DNA from: PCC-10605 sp964409355
GTDB lineage: Bacteria; Cyanobacteriota; Cyanobacteriia; Cyanobacteriales; Cyanobacteriaceae
Assembly (NCBI GenBank): GCA_964409355.1
Contig: CAYPDC010000135.1
Coordinates: 1 to 10,556 of the forward strand
Direction of reading: 5' to 3'
DNA: 10,556 bases
Shown here: positions 5,778-10,556 of the stretch, piece by piece
How the letters are laid out: every line of letters starts with the position of its first letter
Position numbering within the stretch: the stretch's first letter is position 1
Notes under the pieces: generated by a model
The model's database searches: none
What the model was told of the DNA's origin: nothing
Seen by the model: only the letters and a program-made list of their open reading frames with translations
Made by a program: the position numbers and the translations under genes

Positions 5778-6941
5778 CTACTGAACATAGTTAATAATTT
5801 CTTGAGCAACTCGATCGCACACTAATTCATCTCCACTATCTAAGGTTTTTATCATGTTTGCATAATCTTCTTCTAGTTGACAAAGACGAGATTGATTAAA
5901 TAATAATTCTTCTGCAAGGTAGGTAATGTTTTCCACCGTAGCTTTTTCTTGCAATAATTCAGGCACAATTTCTGTCATGGAAACTAGATTGACGGGAGAC
6001 ATAAAGGGGATGGAAAAGTTTAAGATTTTACGGGCTACCCATATCGTTAATTTATTGACTTTATAAATCACAATTTGTGGGATTTTTAATAAGCCTAATT
6101 CGAGATTAACTGTACCTGATTTTGTTATTGCTAAATCTGCGGCGGCTAAAATCTCTAGGCTTTCTCCTTCAAATAAGGTTATTTTTAGTTGATATTCATT
6201 AACAATTCTTTCTATTTCTGCTCTATATTCTTTTAGGGATACGGGTAAATAAAAGTGAAATGAGGGCAATTTTTCTTGAATTTTTCGTGCTGATTCTACC
6301 ATGACAGGCAATAAATATTTTAATTCTTGTTGTCGAGATGCTGGTAACAAAACAACTATTTTTTCGCTCTCTTGAATACCTAATTTTTTTCTGGCAATTT
6401 CTCTGCTAGGGGCAGTTTTAATTCTGTCTGTCAAAGGATGTCCAACATAAGTAACATTAATTCCTTTTTCTCGGTAAAATTTCGCTTCTTCGGGGAAAAT
6501 AGCAAGTAATTTATCGGTAACTTTAACTAATTGCCCTACATCCTGCCCTAATGGTGTCCACACCCAGAATTGAGGCCCAATATACCAGATTATGGGAATA
6601 TTTGGATATTTTTTCTTTAGAGCAGATGCGATCGCAAGGTTGGGGCCAACATAGTCAATCAGGATAATAGCATGAGGAAGATTAGTTTGTAAATATTTTT
6701 TTGCTTTGTTTTGCACTTGTAGAGTAGGAATAATAAAAGGCAGGGATTCCCACAAGCCCACAGAGCCTATAGCCGTAGTATCAGCGATGAGTTTTGCCCC
6801 CGCCTCGGCCATCTTTTTACCGCCTAATCCTTCTATTTCGAGGGGGATATTGAGTTTTTCGGCTTGTTGAAAAAGGGCTTTGACTAATAATCCTCCTTGT
6901 AAATCGCCCGAAACTTCCCCTGTACTGATAAAAAGACGCAT
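5778..6941 (-). CDS. lpxB: Lipid-A-disaccharide synthase
   Basis: This GT19 glycosyltransferase condenses lipid X with UDP-2,3-diacylglucosamine to form the lipid A disaccharide on the inner face of the plasma membrane. The 387 residues match the family. Visible signatures are STGEVSGD near the N-terminus (6-13), LIDYVGPN (94-101) with Asp96 at the conserved acidic position, and WYIGPQFWVW (119-128). Further on come YVGHPLTD (165-172), LPASRQQEL (199-207), the donor-site loop TKSGTVNLELG (273-283), and MTEIVPELLQ (322-331). The start at 6941 leaves almost no N-terminal extension before the first strand, as expected. It lies 92 bases after lspA on the same strand, so co-transcription of the two envelope genes is possible but not shown. 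Confidence 0.93.
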   Translation of the reverse strand: MRLFISTGEVSGDLQGGLLVKALFQQAEKLNIPLEIEGLGGKKMAEAGAKLIADTTAIGSVGLWESLPFIIPTLQVQNKAKKYLQTNLPHAIILIDYVGPNLAIASALKKKYPNIPIIWYIGPQFWVWTPLGQDVGQLVKVTDKLLAIFPEEAKFYREKGINVTYVGHPLTDRIKTAPSREIARKKLGIQESEKIVVLLPASRQQELKYLLPVMVESARKIQEKLPSFHFYLPVSLKEYRAEIERIVNEYQLKITLFEGESLEILAAADLAITKSGTVNLELGLLKIPQIVIYKVNKLTIWVARKILNFSIPFMSPVNLVSMTEIVPELLQEKATVENITYLAEELLFNQSRLCQLEEDYANMIKTLDSGDELVCDRVAQEIINYVQ

Positions 6942-7033
6942 ATTAACCTAATCTATGACCAAAACAAGATTGATTCTAACAAAATTTCGTCTCTTTTTAA
7001 TTTATCTTTATCTGTTGGGCAATGGCCACTCTA

Positions 7034-7486
7034 CTAATGTTTGATGGTAATGGTGGCGTAAATTAGTAAAAAAATCCCAATATTAATGCACACATCTGCT
7101 ATATTGAATACAGGGAAGTTAATTAAACGAAAGTCGAGGAAATCCACCACATAACCAAATAAGAAGCGATCGACCCCATTCCCTAACGCACCTGCTAAAA
7201 TAAAACCATAGGCAAACTGTTCGATTTTGCTCAATTTCTCTCTCCAAGCGAATACCATTAAACCGATACTAACGATTAACGATAACCACCTTAACCAACC
7301 AACTCCTCCTTGGAAAAAGCTAAAGGCCGCTCCTGTATTTTGCACGTAAGTAAAATGAAAAACTCCTGTCCATAACGGTATAGTATCACCAATTTCAGAG
7401 AAGGAAATAGCTACTAAATATTTGGTAATTTGATCAATAATTAAGGCGATAATTGCCACCATCCAAAAGAGTGGATTTTTTTTCAT
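7034..7486 (-). CDS. lspA: Lipoprotein signal peptidase II
   Basis: This membrane aspartyl protease removes the signal peptide from prolipoproteins after the lipobox cysteine has been diacylglycerylated. The 150 residues hold four hydrophobic segments (about 5-26, 62-82, 88-107 and 127-148). The conserved boxes are all present: DQITKYLV with Asp18, FTYVQNTGAAFSF with Asn50, and GNGVDRF with Asn103 and Arg107. The catalytic aspartates are Asp115 (GYVVDF) and Asp131 (FNIADV). The gene starts 19 bases after coaE, probably in the same transcript. MntC, encoded in this window, has a lipobox and would be a substrate. Confidence 0.95.
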   Translation of the reverse strand: MKKNPLFWMVAIIALIIDQITKYLVAISFSEIGDTIPLWTGVFHFTYVQNTGAAFSFFQGGVGWLRWLSLIVSIGLMVFAWREKLSKIEQFAYGFILAGALGNGVDRFLFGYVVDFLDFRLINFPVFNIADVCINIGIFLLIYATITIKH

Positions 7487-7505
7487 CTTTATTTTTTCTT
7501 TCTCG

Positions 7506-8102
7506 TTAATTATTCATTCTTAAAGATACAATATGATCTACTTGCTTAGTTAAATGGGTTAAATCACCATTATTGTCAATAATTATATCCGCTAGTTTAA
7601 CTTTTTCTTCTAAGGGCATTTGACTATTAATACGGGCGATCGCATCTTTTTCCGATAAATTATTTCTTTGTTGTAAGCGAGTTAATTGTTGTTGATAATC
7701 GCAAGTAACAACCCATATTTCTGAGACTAAATCTGTCATTTTTGCCTCAAAAAGTAGGGGAATAGAAAAAATATTTATCTGTTGATTTAAAGTAGGAATT
7801 AAAGATTTAAAACAGTCATAAACAAAGGGGTGAATTTGACTTTCTAGCCATTGTTTTTCTTGGGGATTATTAAAGATAATTTCTCCTAATTTAGAGCGAT
7901 TTAAAATATGATTGTCTAATAAAACATCAGGACTATATCTACTAATGATAGAGGCAAAAATAGGGGAATCATTCTTAACCGCATCCTTAGCAAAAATGTC
8001 CGCATCAAACACTGGTATCGCATATTTTTCCGCTAAATAATTAGATACCGTTGATTTTCCCGTGGCAATTCCTCCTGTTAAGCCGATAATTTTCATTTTC
8101 AT
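7506..8102 (-). CDS. coaE: Dephospho-CoA kinase
   Basis: This enzyme performs the last step of coenzyme A synthesis, phosphorylating the 3'-hydroxyl of dephospho-CoA with ATP in the cytoplasm. The 198 residues are typical in length. The P-loop GGIATGKS occupies 10-17, followed by FDAD (32-35), the IHP motif (90-92), PLLFE (115-119) of the CoA-binding lid region, and ARINSQMP (156-163). The C-terminal ADIIIDNNGD (171-180) is the adenine-binding end. The start may be Met1 (8102) or Met3 (8096); neither has a Shine-Dalgarno sequence. It is followed after 19 bases by lspA. Confidence 0.95.
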   Translation of the reverse strand: MKMKIIGLTGGIATGKSTVSNYLAEKYAIPVFDADIFAKDAVKNDSPIFASIISRYSPDVLLDNHILNRSKLGEIIFNNPQEKQWLESQIHPFVYDCFKSLIPTLNQQINIFSIPLLFEAKMTDLVSEIWVVTCDYQQQLTRLQQRNNLSEKDAIARINSQMPLEEKVKLADIIIDNNGDLTHLTKQVDHIVSLRMNN

Positions 8103-8120
8103 AGATGCGATCGAATTTAA

Positions 8121-8141
8121 GTCCAGAGTTCGGAGTTCAGA
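8121..8141. repeat. Three tandem heptamers upstream of coaE
   Basis: GTCCAGA, GTTCGGA and GTTCAGA stand in direct succession in the 63-base gap upstream of coaE. Together with the ATTCTAA array at 867-901 they look like scattered cyanobacterial heptamer repeats. Confidence 0.6.
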
Positions 8142-8165
8142 GCTAAAATTAAAAGAAAAAGAAAA

Positions 8166-8660
8166 TTAATAAACAAAAATTGCTCCTGTAGGCTGTAAAT
8201 TAAAAGTACGATTTCCCTCACTAATCTCATCCATCATACTGACAGTTAAATTAATCATATTATCTTCCGCCACTTCCACAGAATATTTTAGACTAATACG
8301 AGAAGCATTGGAAGTATTCAAATCAGGATATATTACCAAATAGATAGAATTTTCTGGGTTTAAACTTCTGATTGTCGTAGTTTCGTTAGGCTTTAAAACC
8401 GTAGGGGTGAGGGTTTCATTGGTGAAAGAATAATCGAGAAAAATACCCGTCTGATTAATGATATTTAAACTAATTGGTTGTTGTGTGTTTACCCTTGCTA
8501 CAGGTTGCCAGAAACCGGGTTGATAAGTTTTTGCGGGGGGATTATTATTCATTTCAGTTTGGGCATTTACCCCAAAAGGGGATAAAGTCAAGTTAGCAGT
8601 CGCAATCAGTAAGGAGGAAAAAACTAAGGATTTCCACATAAATTTTAAATTCCTGAACAT
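8166..8660 (-). CDS. Exported beta-rich protein of unknown function
   Basis: I do not recognise this 164-residue protein. Residues 1-33 form a classical signal peptide: basic start, hydrophobic core SLVFSSLLIATANLTL, and a VNA cleavage site, leaving a mature protein that begins at Gln34. There is no lipobox. The mature part has a short Asn/Pro-rich linker followed, from about 62, by alternating hydrophobic stretches that suggest a small beta-sandwich. It contains one acidic stretch, no cysteine in the mature region and no catalytic motif. A second start at Met8 (8639) has an AGGA about 11 bases upstream and would still leave a workable signal peptide. It lies 32 bases after the CRR6-like gene and 63 before coaE on the same strand. 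A periplasmic or cell-surface location is the only inference I would make. Confidence 0.75.
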   Translation of the reverse strand: MFRNLKFMWKSLVFSSLLIATANLTLSPFGVNAQTEMNNNPPAKTYQPGFWQPVARVNTQQPISLNIINQTGIFLDYSFTNETLTPTVLKPNETTTIRSLNPENSIYLVIYPDLNTSNASRISLKYSVEVAEDNMINLTVSMMDEISEGNRTFNLQPTGAIFVY

Positions 8661-8692
8661 TAAATTGCTAGTATTTTAGCTCAAAAAACCAT

Positions 8693-9181
8693 TTAGATCA
8701 CGGTAAATAAATCAAAGAGGCGATCGTCTAAATCATAACCGAAAATTTGTGCCATAGCCTTAAGACGGGAATTAGTCTTGATTTCCTGTTGCTTTAACCA
8801 ACGGTGTAGAGTAAAAGTTTTCTGCATAATCCAAATGTCAAGGGCTTCCGAGTTATATTGTATGCCTTCAGTGCGGTTAAACTGATGGGGTACTAACATC
8901 GCTACATAACGAACTAATTCTCCTTCTCGCCAATTGAGGCAGAAAGGCAACCAAGGGTAACGACTATCAAGAGCAATAAACCATAGTCTTATCTCAGAAA
9001 TTTCTGATAACTCACGAGGGTCATTTTCTTCCCGGGGATAATCAATATCAAAAGTGATTTGTTGTTCTAAAGTGAGAATTTCTGACGGTTGTTCTAATTT
9101 TTCAATAATATTAGTAACGGGGGATAAATCCAGTTGATGAATCTGATTGTGATTGATTTTAATAACATTAATATTATTCAT
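8693..9181 (-). CDS. CRR6-like NDH-1 assembly factor (DUF1817 type)
   Basis: This 162-residue soluble protein resembles the chlororespiratory reduction 6 family. In plants and cyanobacteria that family helps incorporate the NdhI subunit during assembly of the NDH-1 hydrophilic arm. The recognisable core is RYPWLPFCLNWREGEL (74-89), then RYVAMLVPHQF (91-101), EALDIWIMQKTF (112-123) and HRWLKQQ (126-132). There is no signal peptide or membrane segment, as expected for a cytoplasmic assembly factor. I recognise the core from memory of the family and cannot run a profile search. It is divergent from the HAD gene, and its own promoter-like pair lies in the 75-base gap. No Shine-Dalgarno sequence precedes the ATG. 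Confidence 0.65.
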   Translation of the reverse strand: MNNINVIKINHNQIHQLDLSPVTNIIEKLEQPSEILTLEQQITFDIDYPREENDPRELSEISEIRLWFIALDSRYPWLPFCLNWREGELVRYVAMLVPHQFNRTEGIQYNSEALDIWIMQKTFTLHRWLKQQEIKTNSRLKAMAQIFGYDLDDRLFDLFTVI

Positions 9182-9195
9182 AAAAATTGATAGGA

Positions 9196-9225
9196 TTTAT
9201 ACTAAGAATTATTCTAAGATAACAA
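9196..9225 (-). promoter_or_regulatory. Putative promoter of the CRR6-like gene
   Basis: On the minus strand TTGTTA (9225-9220) is followed after 18 bases by TATAAA (9201-9196). Transcription would begin about eight bases before the ATG. A palindrome AGAAT-T-ATTCT (9205-9215), within a direct repeat CTAAGA (9202 and 9214), fills the spacer and could bind a regulator of both divergent genes. Confidence 0.4.
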
Positions 9226-9246
9226 TGGTTTATTAGAAAGAAAAAT

Positions 9247-9252
9247 AGGAGA
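9247..9252 (+). promoter_or_regulatory. Ribosome binding site of the HAD gene
   Basis: AGGAGA ends four bases before the ATG at 9257 and supports that start. Confidence 0.6.
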
Positions 9253-9256
9253 CAGT

Positions 9257-10024
9257 ATGAAAATTTTAATTAGTGATTTTGATGGAGTAATTTGTAATGG
9301 ATTAGCAGAATATTTTTACTCCAGTAGATTAGTCTATCAGAAAATTTGGCAAAATAATAGTCCATCTTGGCAAGAATTACAAAAACAATTTAACATTTTA
9401 CGTCCTGTGGTAGAAACTGGTTGGGAAATGCCCTTACTTTTAAAGGTTTTAACTGAGGGAGAAACCGTTAATCATATTTTAAATAATTGGCAGGAAGTTA
9501 GAGAAAAAGCTATTGCTACTATAGACAAAGAAGGTATCACCGTTCAAAAACTAATTCAACTTTTAGATGAAGTTAGAGAAACACAAATTAGGGAAAGTAT
9601 TCAAGATTGGTTAAGTTTACATAGTTTTTATGAGGGTATAATTGACACGTTAAAAACATTCATCGATAAACAAATAAAACTTTATATAGTTACCACTAAA
9701 TCAAAAAGTTTTACCAGAGAGTTGTTAGAAAAACAAGGGATTATACTTGCTAAAAATGCTATTATTGGTAAAGAATCAAAATGTCCTAAATACGAAACTA
9801 TCAGGAATATAATCAGAGAAGGAAAAGTTAATCCTGAAGATGTTTGTTTTATTGAAGATAGATTAGAAGCCTTAGAGTTAGTTTATCAGCAACCAGATTT
9901 ACAGGCAATTAAATTATATTTAGCACTTTGGGGCTACAATACCGATTCTGTTAAGAAAAAAGCTCAACAACTTCCTTATATTCACTCTATATCTCTAACA
10001 CAATTTTCCGAATTAATCAATTAA
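9257..10024 (+). CDS. HAD-superfamily hydrolase
   Basis: This is a 255-residue cytoplasmic haloacid-dehalogenase-type enzyme, most likely a phosphatase. Motif I is DFDGVI (7-12), with nucleophile Asp7 and general acid Asp9 at the very N-terminus. Motif II is probably Thr146 or Thr147 in LYIVTTKS, motif III a lysine such as Lys178 in CPKYETI, and motif IV is Glu200-Asp201 in CFIEDR. A long helical insert of about 120 residues between motifs I and II would be the C1 cap that selects the substrate. It is larger and more Gln/Glu/Trp-rich than in small phosphoglycolate phosphatases, so I do not name a substrate. The gene is divergent from the CRR6-like gene and convergent with the coiled-coil gene. 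Confidence 0.85.
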   Translation: MKILISDFDGVICNGLAEYFYSSRLVYQKIWQNNSPSWQELQKQFNILRPVVETGWEMPLLLKVLTEGETVNHILNNWQEVREKAIATIDKEGITVQKLIQLLDEVRETQIRESIQDWLSLHSFYEGIIDTLKTFIDKQIKLYIVTTKSKSFTRELLEKQGIILAKNAIIGKESKCPKYETIRNIIREGKVNPEDVCFIEDRLEALELVYQQPDLQAIKLYLALWGYNTDSVKKKAQQLPYIHSISLTQFSELIN

Positions 10025-10110
10025 ACGAAGGTTAATTTTAGGTTAGTTAGATGTTAGGGTTATTTCTAAGGTAGTTTCCAAGAAAGAATCTACCCATTTT
10101 CTTGATAATT

Positions 10111-10139
10111 CCCCCTTTTTTTTAGGGGGGTTAGGGGGG
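10111..10139. repeat. C/G-rich palindromic repeat between convergent genes
   Basis: CCCCC (10111-10115), eight T, A and GGGGGG (10125-10130) form a CCCCCT/AGGGGG stem with a T-rich loop. A second block TTAGGGGGG (10131-10139) follows. Sequences of this form recur between genes in many cyanobacteria, so I read it as a dispersed repeat. Lying between two convergent genes, it could also act as a terminator in both directions, but no T-run follows either arm. Confidence 0.55.
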
Positions 10140-10167
10140 ATCATGCTGGTATATTTATTGTTAGAAA

Positions 10168-10476
10168 TCACCTAAATACCCAGAAAAGAGAGATTAAAAA
10201 TCCAGTTAAAAGAATTATTGATATTTGTTTCCAGTTTTTGTATTCTCCTATCTTTTCCGACAGTTCAGGTATTTTATCGAAAACGGGTTTCATCGTATCG
10301 ATCTTAGCTTCAATCTTGGTGACAGTTTTATCGAGATTGATGTAGTTAGATTCTAATTTATCTATTTTACTCTCCATTCGATCGAACCTTAAATCCATTT
10401 GAGAATCCATTTGCTCAAACTTAAGGTTAATTAAATCCTTTAACTCTTTTAAGTCATTGTCTGTTACTGTACTCAT
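10168..10476 (-). CDS. Small coiled-coil protein with C-terminal membrane segment
   Basis: The function of this 102-residue protein is not recognised. Residues 8-80 are a charged helix with heptad-like spacing of Leu, Ile, Met and Phe (LKELKDLINLKFEQMDSQMD and onward), suggesting an oligomeric coiled coil. A proline kink appears at KPVFDKIPEL (63-72). Residues 85-100 (ISIILLTGFLISLFWV) form one C-terminal transmembrane helix, so it is probably tail-anchored with the coil in the cytoplasm. The start is placed at 10476 (MSTVTDNDLK). An in-frame ATG at 10548 would add 24 residues, but those are encoded by the hairpins of an IS200/IS605-like end, not by this gene family. Similar small coiled-coil membrane proteins are frequent and variable in cyanobacteria. 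Confidence 0.65.
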   Translation of the reverse strand: MSTVTDNDLKELKDLINLKFEQMDSQMDLRFDRMESKIDKLESNYINLDKTVTKIEAKIDTMKPVFDKIPELSEKIGEYKNWKQISIILLTGFLISLFWVFR

Positions 10477-10504
10477 GTTATTACGCTTATTGTTAAAGGG
10501 TAAG

Positions 10505-10556
10505 TTGACATTCGCCCCGACCTGAAGGTGCGGGGATTCTCCCATCACTGAGAGAG
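10505..10556 (-). mobile_element. Putative right end of an IS200/IS605-family element
   Basis: On the minus strand two hairpins stand in a row. The first is TCTCTCA/TGGGAGA with loop GTGA (10555-10538). The second is CCCCGCACC/GGTCGGGG with a one-base bulge (10535-10515). After GCGAATG the sequence ends TCAA (10508-10505), the right-end cleavage tetranucleotide known for IS608. Subterminal imperfect hairpins and no inverted terminal repeats are typical of this family. The body, with tnpB if present, would lie beyond 10556. It could also be a non-autonomous palindromic remnant. Confidence 0.55.

Noticed and set aside
1..10556. CRISPR array, tRNA or rRNA genes
   Set aside because: No repeat-spacer pattern of CRISPR size and no tRNA- or rRNA-like stretch was recognised; the only tandem repeats are heptamers and the 11-bp triplet at mntC.

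Overview
The window looks like chromosomal DNA of a low-GC cyanobacterium. Seven exact copies of the HIP1 octamer GCGATCGC occur (starting at 170, 2062, 3163, 4882, 5449, 6628 and 7636). Several genes are also cyanobacterial in character: ndhO, a CRR6-like NDH-1 assembly factor and an MntC-type manganese-binding lipoprotein. I place it near unicellular, AT-rich lineages, but the genus is a guess. Most of the window is ordinary housekeeping sequence. I do not see a new multi-gene system.

Left part (1-3900, all on the minus strand): phr (CPD photolyase), then gcvH (glycine cleavage H protein), then the manganese ABC transporter operon. That operon runs mntC (binding lipoprotein), mntA (ATPase) and the first codons of a further overlapping gene, probably the permease. 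The gap in front of mntC holds a promoter-like pair and three exact TTTTCAT heptamers at a strict 11-bp period. This is the arrangement expected for a tandem OmpR/PhoB-family operator, and ManR, the known manganese regulator of this operon, belongs to that family.

Middle (3900-5780): ndhO (NDH-1 subunit, minus) is divergent from a site-2-protease-like M50 metalloprotease with a C-terminal CBS region (plus). A 352-bp intergenic region lies between them. A strong GC hairpin sits between ndhO and phr.

Right-middle (5780-9180, minus): a run of crr6-like, an exported beta-rich orphan, coaE, lspA and lpxB. LspA is the peptidase that would mature lipoproteins such as MntC. LpxB makes the lipid A disaccharide. 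CRR6 assists assembly of NDH-1, the complex that contains NdhO.

Right end (9180-10556): a HAD-type hydrolase on plus, a dispersed C/G-rich repeat, and a small coiled-coil protein with a C-terminal membrane segment on minus. The window closes with two hairpins and a terminal TCAA that look like the right end of an IS200/IS605-family element whose body lies outside the window. Short heptanucleotide tandem repeats of the kind scattered through cyanobacterial genomes occur at the mntC stop codon and upstream of coaE.
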